Shown here piece by piece: positions 33,336 to 39,839 of a DNA stretch of 52,329 nucleotides (positions within the stretch are counted from its first letter, which is position 1; each line of letters begins with the position of its first letter). The DNA is from a virus. Location: positions 1-52,329 of the IMG/VR virus record IMGVR_UViG_3300050821_003564. One strand, 5' to 3'. Below the pieces are notes generated by a model. That model made no database searches, was not told the origin of the DNA, and saw only the letters and a list, made by a program, of their open reading frames with translations. Position numbers and translations under genes: made by a program.

Positions 33336-33488
33336 TTGTCAAGGAAATGCTATTATTGTAGAGGTTATTTAGGACAGCATAACTGTGCTGAAAGCTTAGT
33401 TACCTCTAGTGGTGTTATAGATATTTGTAGTAAATGTTACGATATAGTTAATTTAGAACATAAAGGAGAACTTATTGTTCATGTATGA
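33336..33488 (+). CDS. possible zinc-ribbon protein, 50 aa, TTG start
   Basis: The frame encodes MSRKCYYCRGYLGQHNCAES followed by GVIDICSKCYD, with two CxxC pairs about 25 residues apart, a zinc-ribbon pattern unlikely by chance. The start is a TTG with AAGGA nine bases upstream. It overlaps the next gene by 14 bp. It would be the first rightward gene after the overlapping promoter. Confidence 0.5.
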   Translation: MSRKCYYCRGYLGQHNCAESLVTSSGVIDICSKCYDIVNLEHKGELIVHV

Positions 33489-33885
33489 GTATTTAAATGG
33501 TTTTAATTATGCTGGTTATCTTAAACGAAGATTAATGGTAGGTCAAGTAGATCCTTGGAGAAGGACCGATGATGGTAAGCCTATATATACAATCTTAGTT
33601 ACAGTAGACATAGCTATCAAAGAATGTGAAGAATGGTCTAATCAAGACATAGGAAGAACAGAGTTTATTAATTATCTTAAACTCAATGATATTTTATGTT
33701 TTAGGAATGTAGATGAGTTTAAGAAGTTAAAGGAAGAACTCAAAGAACAAATAGACGAAACCCCCTTAAAACTCAGAAAAAGACAGCTGTCAGAAGAACA
33801 CAAAGAAAAGCTGAGAAATAACATAAAAAAGGCACGTCTAAATAATCCAAAGTATATAGAGAAATCTGATACCCATACACCGTAG
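33475..33885 (+). CDS. hypothetical protein with NUMOD3-like C-terminus, 136 aa
   Basis: A TTG at 33475 lies six bases after GGAGAA; an ATG at 33481 is the alternative (134 aa). Residues 1-90 look globular (YLNGFNYAGYLKRRLMVGQV, EFINYLKLNDILCF). The C-terminus QLSEEHKEKLRNNIKKARLN resembles the NUMOD3 DNA-binding motif of homing nucleases, though no GIY-YIG or HNH domain is present. Possibly a regulator acting near the switch region. Confidence 0.55.
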   Translation: MFMYEYLNGFNYAGYLKRRLMVGQVDPWRRTDDGKPIYTILVTVDIAIKECEEWSNQDIGRTEFINYLKLNDILCFRNVDEFKKLKEELKEQIDETPLKLRKRQLSEEHKEKLRNNIKKARLNNPKYIEKSDTHTP

Positions 33886-33908
33886 TAGGGTACCCCCTTG
33901 TTTTTCAA
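33869..33908 (+). terminator. weak intrinsic terminator after the 136-aa gene
   Basis: TACCC and GGGTA can pair across a 13-nt loop that includes the stop codon, followed by CCCCCTTGTTTTTC. The stem is short, so efficiency is doubtful. Confidence 0.4.
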
Positions 33909-34344
33909 TATAATTGTTTGAGATTTTCAATATACTTTTAGTAAATGGAGCCTTTTCCATTCTATTGAAAACTATAAAAATTTCTGGTGCGATAAATTTT
34001 AGGATGAGTTCAGTCGATTTCTTTGGCCCCCCTCCCCCGTGTTCGAAATTTAGAGTTGGTTGTTGATTGGTTGTTGATTGAATTCTCTTGGGGCCGAGCG
34101 ATCAAACAAATCACCTATAGTATCTTCATCTATAGCATGGATTAGTTGTTGATGAATAGCATGGAATACTTGAGCTACTATAGCTTAAGGTACAGCTAAG
34201 GACAGCTAAGCTATAGCTTTAGATGCTTTGCATCTATCAATCATCAAACAAACAACAGTCAAATAGTATCCCGCGTATGCCATCAATCAAACAGTGATTG
34301 ATCTCTTGATCAAGCGTTAGACACGCACTATCAAATCAATTAGA
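33909..34344. repeat. AT-rich intergenic region full of direct and inverted repeats
   Basis: No gene is evident. Visible elements are: a tandem 11-bp repeat GGTTGTTGATT (34058-34079); a 10-bp inverted repeat CTATAGCTTA/TAAGCTATAG (34178-34216) enclosing two copies of ACAGCTAAG; a hairpin AGATGC/GCATCT (34221-34235); ATCAATC/GATTGAT flanking AAACAGT (near 34282-34302); and the palindrome CTTGATCAAG (34305-34314). ATCAAACAAAC (34243) and CCGCGTATGCCAT (34271) recur beyond the leftward cassette. Candidate replication origin or recombination region. Confidence 0.55.
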
Positions 34345-34380
34345 CAAAAGAAAAGCCCGCACTGTTTAGGTGCGGGTTAT
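34345..34380 (-). terminator. intrinsic terminator of the leftward cassette
   Basis: On the leftward transcript CCCGCAC and GTGCGGG (34356-34376) form a 7-bp GC stem followed by CTTTTCTTTTG, a clear U-tract. It lies 26 bp after the stop of the last cassette gene. Confidence 0.85.
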
Positions 34381-34405
34381 TTGTTTGTTGTCTTGTTGAT
34401 AGTTG

Positions 34406-34666
34406 TTAGTTAATCATAGGCTCCAAACAATCTTGTGGATAGCGATTACATAGACCGTTGATTGATCCGCAGATGAAACACAAACGTTCGCACTCAATCA
34501 AACCTTCTGTCTTACGAATAGCAGGCAATGGATAGTTAGGAGCAAGCTTACCAATTACATAGTCATGTGCGGCATGTCCGCTCACAACAATCCAATCCGC
34601 AAACGCGCCAACGCGATCATGCACAATACGAATATCATGCATGTTGTCCCAATCAATCTTAATCAT
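34406..34666 (-). CDS. hypothetical Cys-containing protein, 86 aa
   Basis: The ATG overlaps the preceding stop by 4 bp (ATGA). It encodes MIKIDWDNMHDIRIVHDRVG, a central SGHAAHDYVIGKLAP segment and a Cys-rich end (CERLCFICGSINGLCNRYPQ-like, five cysteines), which may bind metal. No family recognised. Confidence 0.58.
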   Translation of the reverse strand: MIKIDWDNMHDIRIVHDRVGAFADWIVVSGHAAHDYVIGKLAPNYPLPAIRKTEGLIECERLCFICGSINGLCNRYPQDCLEPMIN

Positions 34667-34869
34667 GATTGCACCTCGGATCGACGGACTACCAAACGCA
34701 GATAGTTGATCACTCGCATGATTGTAGGTTTGCGAACATGATCGTTGAATGTGTTAGCCTCTGACAATGCACGCTTGGCAAATGCCAAGGCTAGTGTAGG
34801 TTGTCCTTCTAACAAACAGTCTTGCGCTGCTAGCAGATAGTTAACGACCATTGAACGTTGTTCGATCAT
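34663..34869 (-). CDS. hypothetical helical protein, 68 aa
   Basis: GGAGGACGGGAA precedes the ATG. The sequence (LLAAQDCLLEGQPTLALAFA, KRALSEANTF) looks like a TPR-like helical pair. It lies between the 498-aa gene and the Cys-rich gene of the cassette. Function unknown. Confidence 0.6.
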   Translation of the reverse strand: MIEQRSMVVNYLLAAQDCLLEGQPTLALAFAKRALSEANTFNDHVRKPTIMRVINYLRLVVRRSEVQS

Positions 34870-34900
34870 TTCCCGTCCTCCATTTGATTGTGGAAAGAGT

Positions 34901-34920
34901 AGGGAGCATTTGCGCTCCCT
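34901..34920 (-). promoter_or_regulatory. mRNA hairpin between cassette genes
   Basis: AGGGAGC and GCTCCCT form a perfect 7-bp stem around ATTTGC, just after the 498-aa gene. Without a strong U-tract it is probably a partial terminator or mRNA-stability element that sets relative expression. Confidence 0.55.
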
Positions 34921-34941
34921 TAGTTGCGATTGATTGATAGT

Positions 34942-36438
34942 TTAGCCTTGGGTGCCTGTTGCCTTGGCTGCTGCATCATTGATTGATTGATGCAACTTGT
35001 CCAAGCGTAGTTCATACTTCGTCTTGATGTCTCCCAATTCATCCCAAAGCTTTTCCAAAGTGAGCAACAAATCATTGCTCTCTTCCGGGTCTTTCGTATT
35101 CAACCGCTTGTAGATTGCTGCCTTGTGCTTTTCAACAAAGTTTAGGAAGTCTGGCGCAATAGCCTCCATTGCTACTATGTCAAACTTGGTTTCTTCGTCA
35201 TCGCCCTCTTCTGCACCCTCACCAAAGGCAGCGTATACATCGCCGATCTCTCCGCCTGCATCAACTGCCTTCGTCACATTCAACGAAAGGAATGTTGATA
35301 CAGAGTAGACATCAAATTCAGACTGGTCTGCCTTCTCATATATCTTGATAGGCTTCATGGTATTGCGGAGAATGCGTCCCTTACCAAAACCAATGTCCTT
35401 ATCCTTGTCCTTGACATCAGCAGGCGAGGAAACAAACGTCGCAACTACCAAAGGCAACCTTGTCTCTACATCCAAGAATTGCCTTTCCAATTCGACAGAC
35501 TGTCGCAAGAGAGTGATCAATCGAGTACGTCGTGATTGCACACGAGACAATTCACTCTCTAACTCGTGATGTTTCCAGCCAGCGTATAGCTGAGACCACA
35601 TTGATTGATCCCACTTCTTTTCTTTCGCTTTCTTGATAGCAGCGATACGCTTAGCGAAATCTTCAATCGTTCCTTCCATCATGTCGTCGGCAAGGTTGCC
35701 GTAGAATGATGCTTGTCGCTTCACACGCTTTCCCTTCTCGTTCTTCTCAAACCTTTTGTAGACATCAGGGTTAGCTTGTCCGTCAATTACTTCTGCCTTG
35801 ATAGGGTTTTTGTTGTCCGTCTTTTCGACAGAGTAAGGGATAGGCAACAACAACAAGGGGTTCATGTTGCTGGTCTTAGGGTAAAGCTTGCGCATATTCA
35901 GCAGAGCCAAGACAGCACCCATTTTTGTTGTTTCGGGTGCATCCAACACTTTCACAATGTGCTCGCGGAACGCTTTGGCAATGGGATTGTCTGCCTGCAT
36001 TTTAGCAGCAATCGCCAATGCCTTAGCTTCGATGATACGCGGAGATACCGTACCGGAGACAGTAGCACCGCTGATGCTAATATCCTTTTTGTTTGGTTGA
36101 TCAGCAGGAGTCTGTTGTTGATTGCCATCCTCCGCTGCATCTTCTGCATCGTCCTCCGCTTCGCCTTCTGCATCTTGCGCTGCTTCTGCTTCGAGCATTA
36201 ACCGGACATATTGAGCGGGAGTTTCGAAGTCTTCGTCTTCGTCCGATTGATCAGCGATGACATCAACCAATTCGTCATCGTCTAACGTTGTGTCCCGACC
36301 TTGTGACGCACGGAAAGCATCGTACCAAATCTGTGGTTTGACATTGCCACTTTCGATCAATGCTCTGATCTCTTTCACATGCTGCACATGCAACGCTGCG
36401 TCATCCATGTTCTTTGTCGTCACGAATTGCTTAGACAT
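34942..36438 (-). CDS. large cassette protein of unknown function, 498 aa
   Basis: I start at 36438 (MSKQFVTTKNMDDAALHVQH) because GGAG lies eight bases upstream; the in-frame start at 36456 has none. Residues 1-75 are a small acidic helical region. Residues 85-125 are an extremely acidic, disordered Glu/Asp/Ala stretch. Residues 130-240 contain SPRIIEAKALAIAAKMQADN and a beta segment NPLLLLPIPYSVEK. Residues 265-345 form a helical, basic coiled coil (SELSRVQSRRTRLITLLRQS). The C-terminus is helical. I do not recognise it. It is the first gene of a unit with its own promoter and terminator. Confidence 0.65.
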   Translation of the reverse strand: MSKQFVTTKNMDDAALHVQHVKEIRALIESGNVKPQIWYDAFRASQGRDTTLDDDELVDVIADQSDEDEDFETPAQYVRLMLEAEAAQDAEGEAEDDAEDAAEDGNQQQTPADQPNKKDISISGATVSGTVSPRIIEAKALAIAAKMQADNPIAKAFREHIVKVLDAPETTKMGAVLALLNMRKLYPKTSNMNPLLLLPIPYSVEKTDNKNPIKAEVIDGQANPDVYKRFEKNEKGKRVKRQASFYGNLADDMMEGTIEDFAKRIAAIKKAKEKKWDQSMWSQLYAGWKHHELESELSRVQSRRTRLITLLRQSVELERQFLDVETRLPLVVATFVSSPADVKDKDKDIGFGKGRILRNTMKPIKIYEKADQSEFDVYSVSTFLSLNVTKAVDAGGEIGDVYAAFGEGAEEGDDEETKFDIVAMEAIAPDFLNFVEKHKAAIYKRLNTKDPEESNDLLLTLEKLWDELGDIKTKYELRLDKLHQSINDAAAKATGTQG

Positions 36439-36455
36439 TTGGTTAGCTCCTATCA

Positions 36456-36473
36456 ACTAGCACCATTGCTAGT
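36456..36473. promoter_or_regulatory. perfect inverted repeat at the cassette transcription start
   Basis: ACTAGCA and TGCTAGT form a 7-bp perfect dyad with a 4-bp centre (CCAT), located at about +1 of the leftward cassette promoter and upstream of its ribosome-binding site. It could be an operator or a 5' stabilising stem-loop. Confidence 0.6.
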
Positions 36474-36479
36474 ATCAGC

Positions 36480-36515
36480 ATTATAGCACGACAGAAAGAC
36501 CAAACAAAATGTCAA
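36480..36515 (-). promoter_or_regulatory. extended -10 promoter of the leftward cassette
   Basis: Leftward, TGCTATAAT (-10 at 36480-36485) is a consensus extended -10. A TTGACA exists at 36510-36515, but the 24-bp spacing is too long, so the promoter probably depends on the extended -10 with a poor -35 (TTTGTT). The string GTGCTATA also occurs at the main leftward promoter. Confidence 0.62.
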
Positions 36516-37007
36516 GATCAATTTATAGGTACTATTCATCAAATGATCGTAGGACATACTTAAACCATAGTTGAAGAGGTGCACCTAGTTCTGTGTTTGT
36601 TCCATAACTGCTGTATGTAACATATTCGTGAGAAGTAGAATAATCTTCTCTAGCAGTTAGTAAGAACTAACAATCGTTAAGGTTGAGTAGACAAAGTAAT
36701 ACCCGCCGGCATACGGTACGGCGGGTTAAGTAGTTGATTGTTGATAGATAGTATAGGTAGCAATGAAACTAGGTCTTACTATAGTATAGGAAGATTTTAT
36801 GCTTGTCAAGCAAATTCGTACCAACAACCAAATAAATATCAAACAAATATCAAACAAACATACCGCGTACGCCATGTCTCGTAGCCCGAAAATTAAGTAT
36901 GACAGGACACGCCGCCTGGCCGGGTGCTCTTGCGCAACATATAGTACAGATAGCTGCTTCTAACTTAAACCTACTATAGTATATGCTAATACTGGCCTAC
37001 GACGCTA
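36516..37007. other. intergenic region with hairpins and tandem repeats, no gene seen
   Basis: Elements visible are: palindrome AGGTGCACCT (36577-36586); hairpins GAGAAG/CTTCTC (36630-36650), GTTAGT/ACTAAC (36656-36671) and ACCCGCCG/CGGCGGGT (36701-36726, terminator-like but with only a weak T-run leftward); a tandem 11-bp repeat AAATATCAAAC (36834-36855); and ATCAAACAAAC plus CCGCGTACGCCAT (36849-36875), matching elements on the far side of the cassette. Several TATAGTAT-like AT boxes occur. Probable control and possibly replication-origin DNA. Confidence 0.55.
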
Positions 37008-37053
37008 TTAGAAAGCTTCTACATTTGACCTAGGCTTTCTAACCTGCTATACT
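37008..37053 (+). promoter_or_regulatory. main rightward promoter with a 9-bp inverted repeat across its -35 box
   Basis: TTGACC (37025-37030), 17-bp spacer, TATACT (37048-37053) with TG two bases before the -10. TTAGAAAGC (37008-37016) and GCTTTCTAA (37034-37042) form a perfect 9-bp dyad centred on the -35, a strong operator candidate. The first rightward gene begins 66 bp downstream. Confidence 0.75.
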
Positions 37054-37118
37054 GTGTACAATGCCGAGCAGATATTGAAATCGACGGGATTTCAGGGTCG
37101 GCAGGGACGGAGGATACT

Positions 37119-37322
37119 ATGGTTGCAGGACGGAACTTACGGCCTAAGCCAAAGCACACGTTGGTGCTGACGCCACAAGCACGCATCGTCACATCAGTGA
37201 CGGACTCAACGCGGGATAGATTCATTCCGCGAGATGTAGCCAAACGAATGTTTGATGAAGGGAAATTGACTGAGATTGATCTCGGTCCTGATTATCCCGA
37301 TACTTACATGAGCACGGAGTAA
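37119..37322 (+). CDS. hypothetical protein, 67 aa, first gene of the rightward arm
   Basis: GGAGGATACT precedes the ATG. It encodes MVAGRNLRPKPKHTLVLTPQ and ends DYPDTYMSTE, with a basic N-terminus and acidic C-terminus. As the first gene after the main rightward promoter it is probably expressed early. No family recognised. Confidence 0.65.
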   Translation: MVAGRNLRPKPKHTLVLTPQARIVTSVTDSTRDRFIPRDVAKRMFDEGKLTEIDLGPDYPDTYMSTE

Positions 37323-37327
37323 TGCTC

Positions 37328-37573
37328 ATGAGCTATACATTCACTTCACAGTATGTGGGTCCTGTTCATGGAAATGATGGGATCATCAAGTCTTATGCTC
37401 GTCACATAGGAGACATACCAGGATGTATTTATCCTGATAATACTCCGAGTCCCAAGCGTGTATGGGACAGTGATTATGACGACACACAACATTGGAAGGT
37501 GACGCAGATCACCTTCTTCTTTGATCCGAAAGGTAAGCTGACACACACGGCTAGGGCAATCAGACCGTTGTAG
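37328..37573 (+). CDS. hypothetical protein, 81 aa
   Basis: I prefer the ATG at 37328 (MSYTFTSQYVGPVHGNDGII), eight bases after GGAG, over the ATG at 37322, which is too close to it. The sequence contains HIGDIPGCIYPDNTPSPKRV and a beta-like KVTQITFFFDPKGKL. Function unknown. Confidence 0.55.
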   Translation: MSYTFTSQYVGPVHGNDGIIKSYARHIGDIPGCIYPDNTPSPKRVWDSDYDDTQHWKVTQITFFFDPKGKLTHTARAIRPL

Positions 37574-37629
37574 TGCGTCGGGCTGGCATCCCGTTATCAC
37601 TGCCTTATCATCATCCAAAGGAGGGGAGC

Positions 37630-37845
37630 ATGTCTTCAATACGTAAATACTGTGAACTGTTCAAAACATCTAGACCAGGATATACTCCAGGAGCATGGAA
37701 TGTAGGCAAAGTTCTTATAAATCAGAACTACTGCCCTGTGATGCTTGGAGACTGGTGTTCCCGAGAATCGGCAATATGGTGGATAGGGTACTATCGTTAT
37801 ACCTATCCACAATTTGAATTCTGCCTAATAGGGAGCGAGATATGA
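37630..37845 (+). CDS. hypothetical protein, 71 aa
   Basis: The ATG at 37630 follows GGAGGGGAGC; an in-frame GTG at 37573 has no site. The protein (MSSIRKYCELFKTSRPGYTP) is rich in Tyr and Trp (SAIWWIGYYRYTYPQFEFCL), which suggests a compact beta-domain. It overlaps the next start by 4 bp. Confidence 0.58.
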   Translation: MSSIRKYCELFKTSRPGYTPGAWNVGKVLINQNYCPVMLGDWCSRESAIWWIGYYRYTYPQFEFCLIGSEI

Positions 37846-38057
37846 CTGAACATACACGCACCAAAGAGAAGTTAGCCAGGATTGCAGCCAAGACTTTCTT
37901 TGCTGCATTGATGCGTTATGACTTGCTTGAATCAGATGAAACCCAGCATTATTGGGTCGTTGCCTTAGAAGAAATAGCCAAAGAAAATGGCTATGAATTG
38001 TTCAGATGTGTAGACTGCAATCGTCTGTATTTCGACAAGATCGGAGAAAGACATTGA
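37842..38057 (+). CDS. hypothetical helical protein with a CxxC, 71 aa
   Basis: GGGAGCGAGAT precedes the ATG. It encodes MTEHTRTKEKLARIAAKTFF and a C-terminal FRCVDCNRLYFDKIGERH with one CxxC pair, possibly half of a metal site. Function unknown. Confidence 0.6.
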   Translation: MTEHTRTKEKLARIAAKTFFAALMRYDLLESDETQHYWVVALEEIAKENGYELFRCVDCNRLYFDKIGERH

Positions 38058-38149
38058 TTAACATATTCAAAACTCTATTCATAGATAATTGGTGGGAACC
38101 GATGATCTTTGTGGCATTCTTCGTGGCGAAAGGACATGGGTGGTTGTGA
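38054..38149 (+). CDS. possible small membrane protein, 31 aa, TTG start
   Basis: TTG at 38054 has GGAGAAAGACA upstream and overlaps the previous stop. The peptide MINIFKTLFIDNWWEPMIFV is hydrophobic with a Trp pair. Its TGA overlaps the next ATG (TGATG). Consistent with the coupled tiny membrane genes elsewhere in the genome. Confidence 0.42.
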   Translation: MINIFKTLFIDNWWEPMIFVAFFVAKGHGWL

Positions 38150-38454
38150 TGTCTGATCGTAACCATCGTCCACAAAGAGGGGATAAGATATACGATGGTG
38201 AACGAAAGGCTTTAGGCTTACAGCCTAATGGCTACATCAAACAAGTTCGTTGGGAAGACAAGGAAGTTACGGTTCAGTTCTTGACTGACAAGACTCCTTG
38301 GAAGAAGAAATTAGCTCGGCTAGGCTATAAGTTCAAAGCCGAGAAGTTAAAGACATTTGATTTCTCTGAACTATGGGGCTGCTACAATGCACGCTATCGT
38401 ATCTATATGCTGAATATGGATGCGGTGGAAGAGGAGGGTGAAGATGGACACTGA
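38149..38454 (+). CDS. hypothetical protein, 101 aa
   Basis: The ATG at 38149 begins MSDRNHRPQRGDKIYDGERK; an upstream in-frame start at 38089 would only shadow the membrane peptide. The body has QVRWEDKEVTVQFLTDKTPW and a C-terminal acidic tail (AVEEEGEDGH). It resembles a small beta-barrel followed by helices; family not recognised. Confidence 0.55.
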   Translation: MSDRNHRPQRGDKIYDGERKALGLQPNGYIKQVRWEDKEVTVQFLTDKTPWKKKLARLGYKFKAEKLKTFDFSELWGCYNARYRIYMLNMDAVEEEGEDGH

Positions 38455-38623
38455 TGAGATCAAACTCTTGGAGGAAACAGCCATTCTCTTCAAGAGATTT
38501 GAGTTGGCTGTTTTGTACTTGGTGTGTAAGAGTGGCTTCTCATACAAGACTTGTATTGCGTGGATGCGTTTCTTAGAAAGAGAACATAAAAAGAAACTCC
38601 TGCGTTTGACACAAGACTTCTAA
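38444..38623 (+). CDS. hypothetical helical protein, 59 aa
   Basis: GGAGGGTGAAG precedes the ATG at 38444. It encodes MDTDEIKLLEETAILFKRFE and ends KKLLRLTQDF, mostly helical. A strong promoter for the following genes overlaps its last codons. Confidence 0.55.
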   Translation: MDTDEIKLLEETAILFKRFELAVLYLVCKSGFSYKTCIAWMRFLEREHKKKLLRLTQDF

Positions 38624-38634
38624 CCTGCTATTCT
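38606..38634 (+). promoter_or_regulatory. sigma70-type promoter inside the rightward arm
   Basis: TTGACA (38606-38611), 17-bp spacer, TATTCT (38629-38634) with extended TG. Its segment TTCTAACCTGCTAT is shared with the main rightward promoter at 37025, and TTGACACAAGACTT is shared with 47073, suggesting common regulation. Confidence 0.72.
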
Positions 38635-38658
38635 ATTAGGACAATGAAGGAGGGTCTG

Positions 38659-38934
38659 ATGAAATATCACGAGCCAGCGGAAGCTGAGGAGTTTGAGTTT
38701 TGTCGTTCTCGTATAGACTTGAACGATACTGCCAAGGTTGTTCAAGAATACGATGATCACGGAAATCATCGTCTCTCATTCGGAGAGCATCATTCAGAAT
38801 GGGTGCACTATCGCGCAATATCCCAGTTGCGTGTGCCCAAGATAGGGCAGTACATGGGAACTTCTCCATATTGGGGAGAGTCAATGCCTCGTGTGTTTCA
38901 GTTCATAGTTTCTATGACGGAGTCTATGAGATGA
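38659..38934 (+). CDS. hypothetical protein, 91 aa
   Basis: GGAGG lies seven bases before the ATG at 38659; the ATG at 38644 contains that site within its own codons and is unlikely. It encodes MKYHEPAEAEEFEFCRSRID with HHSEWVHYRAISQL in the middle. It starts 25 bp after the internal promoter. Function unknown. Confidence 0.58.
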   Translation: MKYHEPAEAEEFEFCRSRIDLNDTAKVVQEYDDHGNHRLSFGEHHSEWVHYRAISQLRVPKIGQYMGTSPYWGESMPRVFQFIVSMTESMR

Positions 38935-39377
38935 GCAAACGAAACAAGAAACCCCGCATCAAGAGAGCGGGGATCATGAAGCGTTGGTCGGGAAACTCTC
39001 GTCCCGATCGTGATGTAGTACGCGAGGCCTTGAAGCGTGCTGAAACTTGTGGCACTCCAATGCCACCAGATCGAAGCACTGAAGCTAGCGGTCGTCTCCA
39101 AACCATGCGTGCCATGTGGAGAGACATGCTGAAGCAAGGCTACGATAAGTTCAATTCAATAGCCATCGATGAAAACAGTCGTGAGACTGTTACCAGATTC
39201 TTTTCGGGCAATAGGAATTTCTTAGTTCATACCAATAAGAAGACGCACGTCATGCGGAGATCATGTGAGTATTATTCCGCAGAGACAATGATGAAGAAAT
39301 ACAATTACCAACAGATTCAGTGGGTTAGAGAATTTAAACCTGAAATAGGTTTTCCAGAAAAAGAATCCACGGACTAG
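38931..39377 (+). CDS. hypothetical basic protein, 148 aa
   Basis: The ATG at 38931 overlaps the previous stop (ATGA) and has GGAG eight bases upstream; upstream in-frame sequence only shadows the preceding gene. It starts with a strongly basic stretch (MSKRNKKPRIKRAGIMKRWS), then helical sequence, and a C-terminal half with HTNKKTHVMRRSCEYYSAET. Basic character suggests nucleic-acid binding; no family recognised. Confidence 0.6.
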   Translation: MSKRNKKPRIKRAGIMKRWSGNSRPDRDVVREALKRAETCGTPMPPDRSTEASGRLQTMRAMWRDMLKQGYDKFNSIAIDENSRETVTRFFSGNRNFLVHTNKKTHVMRRSCEYYSAETMMKKYNYQQIQWVREFKPEIGFPEKESTD

Positions 39378-39411
39378 CGTTCCCCTCCCCCGTCCCCGCT
39401 AGTTCGTGTGT

Positions 39412-39450
39412 ACCCCAGGGTTGAGCTTCGGCTCCCCTGGGGTTTCTATT
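39412..39450 (+). terminator. intrinsic terminator with TTCG tetraloop
   Basis: CCCCAGGG..GAGC pairs with GCTC..CCCTGGGG around TTCG, followed by TTTCTATTT. It closes the 37.1-39.4 kb transcription unit, and the region beyond it is structured RNA. Confidence 0.88.
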
Positions 39451-39454
39451 TGCA

Positions 39455-39600
39455 GTTACGCTGCTAATCTCGTAGCCCTCGGCTGCTTAAACTCCCCGCC
39501 AGACCGAGCAGCCAGCGGTGGGACGAAGGATTAGCAGTGGAAGGTGCCGGGGTGTCCACAACCTCCGGAGGCTAACGGGCATCCCGGCACTGCCTTAATC
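39455..39600 (+). ncRNA. structured noncoding RNA or 5' leader
   Basis: Two large stem systems fill 150 gene-free bases. CTGCTAATC (39461-39469) pairs with GATTAGCAG (39529-39537) around an inner GGCTGC/GCAGCC stem (39481-39513). GTGCCGGG (39544-39551) pairs with CCCGGCAC (39583-39590) around CCTCCGGAGG (39562-39571). GC content is well above the flanks. It ends 14 bp before the next ribosome-binding site, so it may be a leader regulator or an independent RNA. Confidence 0.6.
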
Positions 39601-39626
39601 TGACCGTTGTGACAGGAGTTTGCGCG

Positions 39627-39839
39627 ATGATCTATAAATGTGCCTGCGGTAACATCAAGCGAGGGCCACAGCAGCCATTCAGGGCTTCTGGTGTCAAAGC
39701 GTGGACCTGTAACGAGTGTAGACTGCGTGTAGTGCGAGCAACCATGGTACTGAGGAGGACTATTCCCAACATAGGTAAGGTTATTGTCTTTGAGCGGAGA
39801 ACGGTGATCGGAGGACTGATCCATGGACTTCTTGGCTGA
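39627..39839 (+). CDS. small zinc-binding protein, 70 aa
   Basis: GGAGTTTGCGCG precedes the ATG at 39627. It encodes MIYKCACGNIKRGPQQPFRA and WTCNECRLRVVRATM, giving CxC...CxxC, a minimal zinc ribbon; the C-terminus is hydrophobic and basic. It overlaps the next gene by 17 bp. Confidence 0.6.
   Translation: MIYKCACGNIKRGPQQPFRASGVKAWTCNECRLRVVRATMVLRRTIPNIGKVIVFERRTVIGGLIHGLLG

Noticed and set aside
33909-34344. CRISPR array
   Set aside because: Repeats are 10-11 bp, tandem or inverted, without regular unique spacers.
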